Below, one piece after another: positions 40,983-50,089 of a stretch of DNA of 64,000 nt. The notes under the pieces were generated by a model. The model saw only the letters and a program-made list of their open reading frames with translations. It did not search any database and was not told the origin of the DNA. The position numbers were made by a program, and so were the translations under genes. Each line of letters starts with the position of its first letter. The first letter of the stretch is position 1. Source of the DNA: Pseudomonas sp. JUb42 (lineage in GTDB: Bacteria; Pseudomonadota; Gammaproteobacteria; Pseudomonadales; Pseudomonadaceae); NCBI RefSeq assembly GCF_024807945.1, contig NZ_JANUFD010000006.1, positions 124,001 to 188,000 on the forward strand, written 5' to 3'.

Positions 40983-41204
40983 ATGCCTTACGTCAATATT
41001 CGCGTGACCAACGAAGGCGTCAGCGCCGAGCAGAAACGGGCCCTGATCGAAGGCACTACGGAGTTGTTGTTCCGGGTGCTGGGCAAGCCACCGATATCGA
41101 CCTTTATGGTGATCGATGAAGTGGAGACTGATAACTGGGGCTGGCAGGGCAAGACCACCACGCAGATCAGGCAGGAGCAGAGGGCGGCGGTTAAAGGGGG
41201 GTGA
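40983..41204 (+). CDS. 4-oxalocrotonate tautomerase-family protein (73 aa)
   Basis: This is a small tautomerase whose N-terminal Pro is the catalytic base after Met removal: it starts MPYVNIRVTNEGVS. The start at 40983 was chosen because it exposes Pro and has GGAG at correct distance; an ATG six bases earlier would lie too close. The rest (QKRALIEGTTELLFRVLGKP, VIDEVETDNWG) fits the 4-OT fold. It is in an operon with the SDR-like gene. Substrate unknown. Confidence 0.9.
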   Translation: MPYVNIRVTNEGVSAEQKRALIEGTTELLFRVLGKPPISTFMVIDEVETDNWGWQGKTTTQIRQEQRAAVKGG

Positions 41205-41219
41205 TGATTCAGTTCCGTT

Positions 41220-41300
41220 GGAGCGAGGCTTGCCCGCGAATGGGACGACGCAGTGTGCCAGGAGGACCGCGTTGTAAGGTTCGCGGGCAAGCCTCGCTCC
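41220..41300. repeat. REP-like palindromic pair
   Basis: Two perfectly inverted 21-base arms, the left at 41220-41240 starting GGAGCGAGGCTTGCC and the right at 41280-41300, enclose 39 bases. This is the well-known Pseudomonas intergenic REP doublet, mobilised by RAYT-type transposases. It lies between the convergent tautomerase and LysR genes and may end transcription of both. Confidence 0.85.
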
Positions 41301-41307
41301 CACAGAC

Positions 41308-42252
41308 TCAGTTGGCTTCCAATGCTCGCTCGCGCAGGAGTTCGACAAATTGCTGTAACTCCTGGCTCATCGGCTCGCCCTTGCGCCGCAGCAGGCCAAA
41401 CGGCGCCATTTGCGCGTCGAGAGTGACCGGCAAGGCCACTACCAGGCCCATCTTCAGGTAGTCACGCATGGCCGATTCAGACAGCACCATGATTGCGTCG
41501 GTCAGTTGCACAAGTTGTTGCATGGAATACACCGAACTGCATTCGATGATGTCCGGCGGAATCGGCAGGTCCAGGCGTTGCAGGGCCTGTTCGATGGCGA
41601 TTCGCGCCGGGCTGGTTTCTGGCTGCAGGATCCACGGCCAGTCCCGGACCAATTCAGCCCATTCCAGTTTCGGCCGCCGCGCCAACGGGTGACCGCTGTG
41701 GACCACGGCAAGCAAGCGTTCATTGCCCAAGGGTTCGAACTCATATTGCTCATGGTCGTCGCCAAAGCTGCGCCGGGTAATGGCGATGTCCACCCGCCCC
41801 TGTTCCAGCAGCTGGATCACCTGATCGCTGGTGTCACCCATGATACGGATACGCAGCTGCGGGTTGAGGCTCTTGATTTGTGCCACAGCATTGATTACCA
41901 GGTCCGGCGCCGCGCCCATGATGGTGCCGATGGACAGATAGCCATAACCACCCTGCTTGCGCACTGCCAGGTCGGCGGCGCAACGGTCCAGACCGCCCAG
42001 CGCGGCTTCGGCAAAGCGCAGTAACTGGCGACCCAGGGCTGTCGGGCGCATGCCCCTAGGCAAGCGTTCGAACAGCTCACAGCCAAACATATCCTCGATT
42101 TCCTGCAGCATGCGCGTTGCCGCAGGCTGGGACATGTTCATGCTCAGGGAGGCGCGATGCATGTTCAGGCTAGAGCCCAGCACCACCAGCATCTGCAAAT
42201 GCTTGTAGCGCAACCGGCCAAAGAGTTGCTGGGGGGATCGTTCAATACTCAT
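41308..42252 (-). CDS. LysR-family regulator, probable controller of the rhamnonate genes (314 aa)
   Basis: The HTH is RLRYKHLQMLVVLGSSLNMH and the following RASLSMNMSQPAATRMLQEI, with the effector domain from about residue 100 (YGYLSIGTIMGAAPDL). It belongs to the group that recognises acidic ligands (GbpR/CbbR-like). The start at 42252 fits family alignments; an upstream in-frame start at 42312 would add 20 residues. It diverges from the MFS-rhmD-rhmA-aldA operon across 145 bases. E. coli uses an IclR-type RhmR for this pathway, so the LysR is a replacement. Confidence 0.9.
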   Translation of the reverse strand: MSIERSPQQLFGRLRYKHLQMLVVLGSSLNMHRASLSMNMSQPAATRMLQEIEDMFGCELFERLPRGMRPTALGRQLLRFAEAALGGLDRCAADLAVRKQGGYGYLSIGTIMGAAPDLVINAVAQIKSLNPQLRIRIMGDTSDQVIQLLEQGRVDIAITRRSFGDDHEQYEFEPLGNERLLAVVHSGHPLARRPKLEWAELVRDWPWILQPETSPARIAIEQALQRLDLPIPPDIIECSSVYSMQQLVQLTDAIMVLSESAMRDYLKMGLVVALPVTLDAQMAPFGLLRRKGEPMSQELQQFVELLRERALEAN

Positions 42253-42397
42253 GCGGCGCTCGGCAATCGATAACTTTAAGGTATCAACTATAAGCTTAAT
42301 TCGATTAGTCACGCATCGTAAGGACGCAGTAGAGTCCTCGGCACAAACACGCTGTACCCGTTACGCAGTCAAATAATTCCAATAAAAGGAAACTGAC

Positions 42398-43696
42398 GTG
42401 AACACTCTACCTGCTGCCTTGCTGCGCAAGGTCTCCTGGCGGCTGCTGCCGTTTCTGCTGTTGATGTACATCATGGCGTTCCTCGATCGCGCCAATGTCG
42501 GCTTCGCCAAGCAGGCGTTCCAGGCCGATACCGGTATCGGTGACGCCGCGTTCGCTTTCGGTGCCGGGGTATTCTTTGCCGGTTACGCGCTGCTCGAAGT
42601 ACCCAGCAACCTGATCATGCATAAAATCGGCGCACGCCTGTGGATGTGCCGGATCATGGTGACCTGGGGGCTTATTTCTGCCGCCATGGTCTTCGCTCAT
42701 ACCGAAACCACCTTCTACGTACTGCGCTTTCTGCTCGGTGTTGCCGAAGCGGGCTTCTTCCCTGGCGTCATTCTGTACCTGACCTACTGGTTCCCCGGCG
42801 CCGCCAGGGGCAAGGCTATGGGCTTCTTCTACTTTGGCGCACCGCTGGCATTTATCTTCGGCAGCCCGCTATCCGGCCTGCTGCTTGAGCTTGACGGCTT
42901 CATGGGCAGCCACGGTTGGCAGTGGCTGTTTGCGGTGGAAGGCCTGATGGCTACCGCCGTGGGCATCTGGGCGTACTTCTATCTGGACAATCGTCCGGCC
43001 GACGCCAAATGGCTAAGCCCTGAAGAACGCAGCCAATTGCAGGCCGTCCTGGATGCCGAAGACAGCCATAAGCAGAGCCACGGCAGCCTGCTCAAGGTCC
43101 TGTGCCAGCCTGCGGTCCTGTACCTGTGCCTGATCTATCTGCTGATCCAGGCCAGCGTCTATGGTGTGGTGTTCTATCTGCCCACCCAGGTGGCTGGACT
43201 GCTCGGCACCAAAGTCGGCTTGATGGTCGGCCTGGTCAGCGCCGTGCCCTGGCTGTGTGCCCTGCTCGCTGCCTGGCAGATTCCCGCCCTGGCTGATCGC
43301 ACCGGCCAACGTCGCACAGTCGCGGCCTTGACCCTGGTGGTCTCGGGCCTGGGCATTGCCGCTTCGGTCACTTTTACCAGTCCGCTGCTGGGCATCTTGG
43401 CGCTGTGCTTCGCCGCGTCGGGCTTCATCGCCGTGCAGCCGGTGTTCTGGACCTTTCCCGGCAGCTTCCTCGCCGGCTCGGCCGCAGCAGGCGCCATCGC
43501 CCTGATCAACTCCTTTGGCGCACTCGGCGGGTTTATCGCGCCGATTCTGAAGAATTGGGCCGAAGGCGCCTTTCACTCCCCGGCAGCAGGCTTGTACCTG
43601 CTGGCCATCACCACTTTGATTGCCGCCGCACTGGTCATGGGCATACGTGCCCCGCGCCCGTCGGCGTCACATAAACAACCCAGCTTTCAGCTGTAA
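42398..43696 (+). CDS. MFS transporter, anion:cation symporter family, probable rhamnonate permease (432 aa)
   Basis: This is a twelve-helix transporter with the ACS-family helix 1 motif [18 protein letters not shown] and a motif-A-like loop [16 protein letters not shown] members carry sugar acids, phthalate and tartrate. It is the first gene of the operon with rhmD, rhmA and an aldehyde dehydrogenase gene, equivalent in position to rhmT of E. coli. It is 13 bases before rhmD. Confidence 0.9.
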   Translation: MNTLPAALLRKVSWRLLPFLLLMYIMAFLDRANVGFAKQAFQADTGIGDAAFAFGAGVFFAGYALLEVPSNLIMHKIGARLWMCRIMVTWGLISAAMVFAHTETTFYVLRFLLGVAEAGFFPGVILYLTYWFPGAARGKAMGFFYFGAPLAFIFGSPLSGLLLELDGFMGSHGWQWLFAVEGLMATAVGIWAYFYLDNRPADAKWLSPEERSQLQAVLDAEDSHKQSHGSLLKVLCQPAVLYLCLIYLLIQASVYGVVFYLPTQVAGLLGTKVGLMVGLVSAVPWLCALLAAWQIPALADRTGQRRTVAALTLVVSGLGIAASVTFTSPLLGILALCFAASGFIAVQPVFWTFPGSFLAGSAAAGAIALINSFGALGGFIAPILKNWAEGAFHSPAAGLYLLAITTLIAAALVMGIRAPRPSASHKQPSFQL

Positions 43697-43709
43697 AGAG
43701 GGATCAACC

Positions 43710-44894
43710 ATGGCCATTCCAACCATCAAACATGTGCGAGCCTTCGTTCTGCGCGGCGGCGGTGCCGATTATCACGACCAGGGCGACGGTCACTGGATCG
43801 ACGACCATATCGCCACGCCCATGAGCAAATACCCCGAGTATCGCCAGAGCCGGCGCAGTTTCGGCATCAATGTGCTCGGCACCCTGGTCGTGGAAATCGA
43901 GGACTCCGAAGGCAATATCGGCTTTGCCGTGACGACTGGCGGCGAGCCTGCGGCCTATATCGTCGAGAAGCACCTGGCGCGTTTCGTCGAAGGTGCCAAG
44001 GTCACCGATATCGAGCGCATCTGGGACCAGATGTACTTTTCCTCCCAGTACTACGGGCGCAAGGGGCTGGTGATCAATACCATTTCCGGTATCGACCTGG
44101 CGCTCTGGGACTTGCTCGGCAAGGTGCGCAAGGAGCCTGTGCACCAGTTGCTTGGTGGCGCAGTGCGCGACGAACTGCAGTTTTATGCCACCGGCGCGCG
44201 TCCGGATCTGGCGCAGAAGATGGGCTTTATCGGCGGCAAGCTGCCCCTGCACCACGGCCCGGCGGAAGGTGAGGAAGGCCTGCGCAAGAACCTTGAGGAA
44301 CTGGCGGTGATGCGCGAGCGGGTCGGCAAGGACTTCTGGCTGATGCTCGACTGCTGGATGAGCCTTGACCTGAACTACGCGACCAAATTGGCCCACGGCG
44401 CCCAGGAATTTGGCCTGAAGTGGATCGAGGAAGCGTTGTCGCCAGACGATTACTGGGGCTACGCCGCCCTGAAAAAGGCCGTACCTCCGGGGATGCTGGT
44501 GACTACGGGTGAGCATGAAGCCACGCGTTGGGGCTTCCGTATGCTGCTGGAAATGGGCTGCTGCGACATTATCCAGCCGGATGTCGGCTGGTGCGGCGGC
44601 ATTACCGAGCTGATCAAGATTTCCGCCCTGGCTGATGCTCACAGCGCCATGGTCGTGCCCCACGGTTCATCGGTGTACAGCTACCACTTTGTCGCCACCC
44701 GTACCAACAGCCCTTTCGCCGAATTTCTGATGATGGCGCCCAAGGCTGACCAGGTCGTGCCGATGTTCCATCCACAACTGCTCGGCGAGCCGGTGCCCGA
44801 GAATGGCCGTATGCGCCTGTCGAAACTCGATCAGCCTGGCTTCGGCGTCACTTTGAATCCCGAATGTCAGCTGCATCGCCCTTATCAGCATTGA
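43710..44894 (+). CDS. rhmD: L-rhamnonate dehydratase (394 aa)
   Basis: This is an enolase-superfamily Mg-dependent dehydratase that converts L-rhamnonate to 2-keto-3-deoxy-L-rhamnonate. The sequence follows E. coli RhmD closely: [53 protein letters not shown]. Metal ligands are Asp in LMLDCWMS, Glu in KWIEEALS and Glu in TTGEHEA; the catalytic His is in [12 protein letters not shown]. Length 394 against about 400 in E. coli. The start is the ATG at 43710 with AGAGGGA upstream. Enolases of sister families (mandelate, gluconate) lack this N-terminal HWIDDHI signature. Confidence 0.93.
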   Translation: MAIPTIKHVRAFVLRGGGADYHDQGDGHWIDDHIATPMSKYPEYRQSRRSFGINVLGTLVVEIEDSEGNIGFAVTTGGEPAAYIVEKHLARFVEGAKVTDIERIWDQMYFSSQYYGRKGLVINTISGIDLALWDLLGKVRKEPVHQLLGGAVRDELQFYATGARPDLAQKMGFIGGKLPLHHGPAEGEEGLRKNLEELAVMRERVGKDFWLMLDCWMSLDLNYATKLAHGAQEFGLKWIEEALSPDDYWGYAALKKAVPPGMLVTTGEHEATRWGFRMLLEMGCCDIIQPDVGWCGGITELIKISALADAHSAMVVPHGSSVYSYHFVATRTNSPFAEFLMMAPKADQVVPMFHPQLLGEPVPENGRMRLSKLDQPGFGVTLNPECQLHRPYQH

Positions 44895-44924
44895 TCGCGC
44901 CCATTCGCTCGACAGGAGTCCCTT

Positions 44925-45725
44925 ATGAAAATGCCCCGCAACCCGTTCAAGGCCGCCATGGCCAAGGGTGAACCGCAATACGGTATCTGGGCCGGATTCG
45001 CCACCGGCTACGGTGCGGAAATCACCGCCAGTTTCGGTTACGACTGGATGCTGATTGATGGCGAGCATGCGCCCAATACCGTGCCATCGATCCTCGCTCA
45101 GCTGCAGGCCGTGGCGCCCTACTCGACCGCGCCGATCGTGCGCGCCGTCGGCCATGACCCGGTGTTGATCAAGCAACTGCTGGATATCGGCACCCAGACC
45201 TTGATGATTCCCATGGTCGAGACGGCAGAACAGGCCGGGGCTCTGGTCCGGGCCATGCGCTACCCGCCCCATGGCATCCGTGGCGTCGGTGGCGGTCTGA
45301 CCCGCGCCACCCGCTGGGACGGCGTGCCCGACTACATCAATACCGCCCATGAGGAGCTGTGCCTGATTGTCCAGGTCGAGTCCCGTACCGGCGTGGATAA
45401 CGTTGCGGCCATCGCTGCCGTCGAGGGCGTTGACGCGGTGTTCATCGGCCCGGCGGACCTGTCCACCGGCCTTGGCCATATCGGTAACCCCTCTCACCCC
45501 GAGGTGCAGGAGAAGATCCGCCACGCCATCGACGCCACCCTGGCGGCGGGCAAGCTCAGCGGCATTCTCGCCCCGGCCGAACCAGATGCCCGGCGTTATC
45601 AGAGCTGGGGCTGCCAATTCATTGCCGTAGCCATCGATATCAGCCTGATGCGCCAGGCCGCGCTGAGCAATCTGGCGCGCTATCGCGAACCCGAGCAGCA
45701 ACGCCCTGCTTCGCAAACCTATTGA
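44925..45725 (+). CDS. rhmA: 2-keto-3-deoxy-L-rhamnonate aldolase (266 aa)
   Basis: This is an HpcH/HpaI class II aldolase that splits the dehydratase product into pyruvate and L-lactaldehyde. Landmarks are GYDWMLIDGEHAPN with the Mg-binding Glu, LQAVAPYSTAPIVRAVGHD, VQVESRTG and FIGPADLSTGLG. Order and wording fit RhmA (YfaU) of E. coli. It comes 30 bases after rhmD and is followed by an aldehyde dehydrogenase gene, which would oxidise the lactaldehyde to lactate. Confidence 0.93.
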   Translation: MKMPRNPFKAAMAKGEPQYGIWAGFATGYGAEITASFGYDWMLIDGEHAPNTVPSILAQLQAVAPYSTAPIVRAVGHDPVLIKQLLDIGTQTLMIPMVETAEQAGALVRAMRYPPHGIRGVGGGLTRATRWDGVPDYINTAHEELCLIVQVESRTGVDNVAAIAAVEGVDAVFIGPADLSTGLGHIGNPSHPEVQEKIRHAIDATLAAGKLSGILAPAEPDARRYQSWGCQFIAVAIDISLMRQAALSNLARYREPEQQRPASQTY

Positions 45726-45743
45726 CTGCCAAGGAGCCCGACC

Positions 45744-47177
45744 ATGACCTCAGTACCCGTATACAAAAACTATATCAACGGTGAGTTCGTCCCCAGTTCC
45801 GAACATTTTGATGTGCTCAACCCGGCAACCGGCGCAGTACTGGCCCAGGTGCCCGCCTCGGATGCCGAACAAGTGGATCGAGCCCTGGCCGCCGCTCGCG
45901 CCGCACAATCGACCTGGGCCCGGCGCCCGGCGATTGAACGCGCCGGCTTCCTGCGCCAGATCGCGAGCAAACTGCGGGAAAACGTCGCCCATCTGGCCCG
46001 CACCATCACCCTGGAACAGGGCAAGACTTATGGCCTGGCCGAGGTGGAAGTGAATTTCACCGCCGATTACCTCGATTACATGGCCGAATGGGCGCGTCGC
46101 ATCGAAGGCGAGATCATCACCAGCGACCGTCCCGGCGAGAATATCTTCATGTTCCGCAAGCCCTTGGGCGTAGTGGCCGGGATCCTGCCGTGGAACTTCC
46201 CGTTCTTTTTGATCGCACGCAAGATGGCTCCCGCGCTGGTGACCGGCAATACCATCGTCATCAAGCCCAGCGAAGAAACCCCGAATAACTGCTTCGAATT
46301 CGCCCGCCTGGTCGCAGAAACCGACCTGCCTGCCGGTGTGTTCAACGTGGTCTGCGGCGACGGTCGGGTGGGTGCGGCCCTGTCCGCCCATGAACAGGTG
46401 AATATGATCAGCTTCACCGGCAGCGTTGAAACCGGCGCGCGGATCATGAGCGCCGCCGCGCCCAACATCACCAAGCTCAATCTGGAGCTGGGCGGCAAGG
46501 CTCCGGCCATCGTATTGGCCGACGCCGACCTGGAGCTGGCGGTGAAAGCCATTCGTGACTCGCGGATCATCAATACCGGGCAAGTCTGCAATTGCGCCGA
46601 GCGGGTCTACGTGGAGCGCAAGGTGGCCGATCAGTTCATCGAGAAAATCAGCGCCGCCATGGCCGCGACCCGTTATGGCGACCCGCTGGCTGATGCGTCA
46701 GTGGAGATGGGCCCGTTGATCAATCGTCAAGGGCTGGACAGCGTAGCGGCCAAGGTCAGGAAGGCCCAGGAACAAGGCGCGGCCCTGATCACCGGCGGCC
46801 AGATCGCCGACCTCGGTCAGGGTTTCCACTATCAACCGACAGTATTGGCAGGATGCAGCGCTGATATGGAGATCATGCGCAAGGAGATCTTCGGCCCGGT
46901 GCTGCCGATCCAGATAGTCGACGACCTCGACGAAGCCATCGCCCTGGCCAACGACTGCGAGTACGGCCTGACGTCATCGCTGTACACCCGTGACCTGAGC
47001 AAGGCCATGTACGCGATTCGCGAGATCGATTTCGGCGAAACCTATATCAACCGGGAGAACTTCGAGGCCATGCAGGGCTTCCATGCCGGCGTGCGCAAAT
47101 CCGGCGTGGGCGGCGCGGATGGCAAGCATGGGTTGTATGAGTACACCCATACTCATGTGGTCTATATCCAGGCCTGA
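45744..47177 (+). CDS. aldA: Lactaldehyde dehydrogenase-type aldehyde dehydrogenase (477 aa)
   Basis: This is an NAD-dependent ALDH very like E. coli AldA in length (479) and in motifs: GEIITSDRPGENIFMFRKPL, VAGILPWNFPFFLIARKMAPALV (given in parts), LELGGKAPAIVL with the general-base Glu, and GQVCNCAERV with the nucleophilic Cys. The C-terminus has the AldA-specific FGETYINRENFEAMQGFHAG and KSGVGGADGKHGL. It closes the rhamnonate operon, completing conversion to lactate and pyruvate. Confidence 0.93.
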   Translation: MTSVPVYKNYINGEFVPSSEHFDVLNPATGAVLAQVPASDAEQVDRALAAARAAQSTWARRPAIERAGFLRQIASKLRENVAHLARTITLEQGKTYGLAEVEVNFTADYLDYMAEWARRIEGEIITSDRPGENIFMFRKPLGVVAGILPWNFPFFLIARKMAPALVTGNTIVIKPSEETPNNCFEFARLVAETDLPAGVFNVVCGDGRVGAALSAHEQVNMISFTGSVETGARIMSAAAPNITKLNLELGGKAPAIVLADADLELAVKAIRDSRIINTGQVCNCAERVYVERKVADQFIEKISAAMAATRYGDPLADASVEMGPLINRQGLDSVAAKVRKAQEQGAALITGGQIADLGQGFHYQPTVLAGCSADMEIMRKEIFGPVLPIQIVDDLDEAIALANDCEYGLTSSLYTRDLSKAMYAIREIDFGETYINRENFEAMQGFHAGVRKSGVGGADGKHGLYEYTHTHVVYIQA

Positions 47178-47219
47178 TTATGCCCGGCCGGACTCCACTC
47201 ACGGAGATCCTGTGTATTT

Positions 47220-47306
47220 GTGGGAGCGAGTTTATTCGCGAATAGGCCAGTACATCCGACGCATCTGTTGTGCCGAAACCGCCTTCGCGAATGAATTCGC
47301 TCCCAC
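47220..47306. repeat. REP-like palindromic pair
   Basis: Arms at 47220-47242 (GTGGGAGCGAGTTTATTC...) and 47284-47306 are inverted copies with two mismatches, around a 41-base spacer. It is a different sequence variant from the pair at 41220. It lies 43 bases past the aldA stop and before the convergent MFS gene. Confidence 0.85.
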
Positions 47307-47349
47307 AGCGTTATGGAGAATCAGTAGGTTTTGCGCCATTCGAAGCCGG

Positions 47350-48660
47350 TTAAACCCGCAATGTTCGGGTCATACGCAATGCCAGTACGCTCCCGCCAAT
47401 GATCACCGCCGCCAGCAAGTACAACGCCACATCCGTGGAGCCGGTAGCGTCCTTGACGAAACCGACCAGGTACGGGCTGAGGAAACCAGCCATCTGGCCC
47501 ATGGAGTTGATCAAGGCCAGGCCACCTGCCGCTGCGCCCGCACTGAGCATGGCGGTCGGTACCGGCCAGAACATCGGCAGACCAGTGAGCGCGCCCATGG
47601 TCGCGATGGTCAGGCCGAGGATGGCGATGGCCGGTGTAGTGGCGAAATTAACTGCGATCAGCAAGCCCACAGCACCCATCAGCATCGGCACTACCAGATG
47701 CCAGCGACGCTCTTTACGCAGGTCGGCCGAGCGCCCCACCAACAGCATGAACACTGCTGCCAACAGATAAGGAATCGCGCTCAGCCAGCCAATTACCAGG
47801 TTATCGGCGAAGCCCATGTTCTTGATGATCGACGGCAGCCAGAAGTTGATGGCGTAGACGCCGCTCTGGATGCAAAAGTAGATCAGACCAAAGGCCCAGA
47901 TCGCCGGGTTGCGGAATACCGCCGCCAGGGAATCACTGGTGGTCTTCGGTTTATTGGCAAGATCAGTAGCCTGATCGGCTTCCAGCACTTCACGCTCATG
48001 GGCGCTGAGCCATTTGGCGCTGGCGAAGCTGTCGCTGAGCAGGAAAAACGCCAGGGCGCCGAGGATCACGGTGGGGATGCCTTGCAGCAGGAACATCCAC
48101 TGCCAGCCGGCCAGACCGCCCTGCCCCGAGGCGAAATGGTTGAGGATCCAGCCGGAGAACGGGCTGCCCAGCAGGCCGGAAACCGGAATCGCCGACATGA
48201 ACAGGGCCATGATCCGGCCGCGGCGGAACGTCGGGAACCACTGCGAGAGATACAGCACCACGCCCGGGAAGAAGCCGGCTTCAGCCGCCCCGGTAAACAG
48301 GCGCAGGGTATAGAAATGCGCAGGGGTACTGACGAATAGCAGACAGGTAGAGAGCACGCCCCAGGTGATCATCATCAGGGCAATCCAGCGCCGCGGGCCG
48401 AACTTGTTCAGCGCCAGGTTGCTCGGCACGCCGCACAGCACGTAGCCGATGAAGAAGATCCCGGCGCCAAGGCCATAGACCGTTTCGCTGAACTTCAAGG
48501 CATCGAGCATTTGCAGTTTGGCGAAGCCGACGTTGACCCGGTCCAGATAATTGAACAGGTAACAGATGAAAATGAACGGGATGAGACGCAGGGTGATGCG
48601 TTTATAGACGGCATTTTTGTCGTCATCGGTTGCCTGAACGGCAGCGGCGCTGTGTGACAT
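47350..48660 (-). CDS. MFS transporter, anion:cation symporter family (436 aa)
   Basis: This is a second ACS-type twelve-helix carrier: ICYLFNYLDRVNVGFAKLQM in helix 1, LNKFGPRRWIALMMI in the 2-3 loop and LYLSQWFPTFRRGRIMAL in helix 4-5. The start is the ATG at 48660; a longer frame upstream has no binding site. It faces the rhamnonate operon and follows another MFS gene on the same strand by 155 bases. Substrate probably an organic acid. Confidence 0.9.
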   Translation of the reverse strand: MSHSAAAVQATDDDKNAVYKRITLRLIPFIFICYLFNYLDRVNVGFAKLQMLDALKFSETVYGLGAGIFFIGYVLCGVPSNLALNKFGPRRWIALMMITWGVLSTCLLFVSTPAHFYTLRLFTGAAEAGFFPGVVLYLSQWFPTFRRGRIMALFMSAIPVSGLLGSPFSGWILNHFASGQGGLAGWQWMFLLQGIPTVILGALAFFLLSDSFASAKWLSAHEREVLEADQATDLANKPKTTSDSLAAVFRNPAIWAFGLIYFCIQSGVYAINFWLPSIIKNMGFADNLVIGWLSAIPYLLAAVFMLLVGRSADLRKERRWHLVVPMLMGAVGLLIAVNFATTPAIAILGLTIATMGALTGLPMFWPVPTAMLSAGAAAGGLALINSMGQMAGFLSPYLVGFVKDATGSTDVALYLLAAVIIGGSVLALRMTRTLRV

Positions 48661-48815
48661 GGCGTTCTCTCTATTTATTATGATTTTGGTGGTGCGAGGA
48701 TAACGTCGATCCATCCTGAAGTTTCGGCCAGCCTGAAGCCACTGTCTTTGTACGCGGGCACAGCGATTACGCCTTTGCGCTGTGCCGTTGAACAACATTC
48801 ATGATCACCGTGGGC

Positions 48816-50069
48816 TCAGGCAACCTGCGCCACGGCTGTAACCGGCGACGGTCGCCAACTGAGCGCCATCAGCAAGGCACCCACTCCGGCCGCCAGCAGG
48901 AACCCGAACGCCAGGCTGTAGGAGCCCTGCCCGATACTGACCAGCCAACCGATCACCATGGGCCCGATCCCGGCGGCGACCTGGCCGCCGAAGTTGATGA
49001 TGCCGGAAGCCGTGCCTACTGAGCTGTCTGCCAGGTGTTTGAGCGGGATGGCGAACACTGTGCCATAGATCGCCGTGTAACCCACCAGGCTCAGGGTCCA
49101 GAAGGTCAACAGCCAGGGCAGTGAGTCGGCGAACATCATCAAGCCGAGGAACAGCACCACCATGGCCGCGCCGACGCTCATGAAAATCCGCTCGCGACCG
49201 TCGCCGACCTTATCCAGCAACCAGCCGACGCCATTGAGCGAGGCAAAGGCCACCAGGTACGGGATGGACGAAGCGAATCCCACACGCAGGATGTCGATGT
49301 CCCGGGTCTTGACCAGAAAGCTCGGCATCCAGGAAACCAGACCGATATAGACGATATTGCTGAAGAAAAAGATGAGCATGGCTTTGCGCAAAAGTGGTTG
49401 GCGTAACAAATCAGCGAACAAGCCCTTGGCCCGGGCGCCAGCCTCGCGTTTCGGCGACGGCTTGACGGCAAACCAGAGCATCAGCGCCACGGCAACGCCG
49501 ATGGCGCCGAATACGTGATAGGCAAAGCGCCAGCCGTGGGCATGCATCAATGCGGCGATGGCGCCGGTGCCGACCGCGCTGCCGATAAACGAGGCGCCGA
49601 TGATCAGGGACTTGGCCCGCGCCCGCTGCCGTCGCGGAAAGGCTTCGGCAATGGTGACGGTACTGGCCGGGGCGAAACCGCCCTCACCCAGGCCAAACAG
49701 CACGCGAATCACCACCAGAGCGAAGAACGATCCGGCCATGCCGGTCAGGCTGGTGAACACCGACCAGCAGGCCACGCAGAACACCAGTACTGCGCGGGAG
49801 CCAAAACGGTCGGCCAGCCAACCGGCGATCAGTTGCATCAACGCGTAGCTGATATAGAACGAACCCAACAACACGCCGGCGTCCTTGGCGTCGAGGGCAA
49901 ACTCCTGAGTGATGGGGATAATGGCGATGCTCATGGCCATGCGGTCGGCATTGGCCAGGATCCACGAGATCAGCAGCGTGATGAGTACGAAGGTCTTGTG
50001 TCGACTGCTATAGGCCGGCGCAAGACTGCGGTTGGCTGACGGCTTGTTGTTTTCGCTTGTATTCGTCAT
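48816..50069 (-). CDS. MFS transporter (417 aa)
   Basis: This is a twelve-helix carrier, with ILANADRMAMSIAIIPITQEF in helix 1 (ANADR in place of the ACS LDRANV) and WLADRFGSRAVL in the motif-A loop. It lies 20 bases after the MmgE/PrpD-type gene, so the two form an operon. The likely substrate is the acid or lactone metabolised by that enzyme. Confidence 0.9.
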   Translation of the reverse strand: MTNTSENNKPSANRSLAPAYSSRHKTFVLITLLISWILANADRMAMSIAIIPITQEFALDAKDAGVLLGSFYISYALMQLIAGWLADRFGSRAVLVFCVACWSVFTSLTGMAGSFFALVVIRVLFGLGEGGFAPASTVTIAEAFPRRQRARAKSLIIGASFIGSAVGTGAIAALMHAHGWRFAYHVFGAIGVAVALMLWFAVKPSPKREAGARAKGLFADLLRQPLLRKAMLIFFFSNIVYIGLVSWMPSFLVKTRDIDILRVGFASSIPYLVAFASLNGVGWLLDKVGDGRERIFMSVGAAMVVLFLGLMMFADSLPWLLTFWTLSLVGYTAIYGTVFAIPLKHLADSSVGTASGIINFGGQVAAGIGPMVIGWLVSIGQGSYSLAFGFLLAAGVGALLMALSWRPSPVTAVAQVA

Positions 50070-50089
50070 GGCGGTTTCCACAGGTTGGA

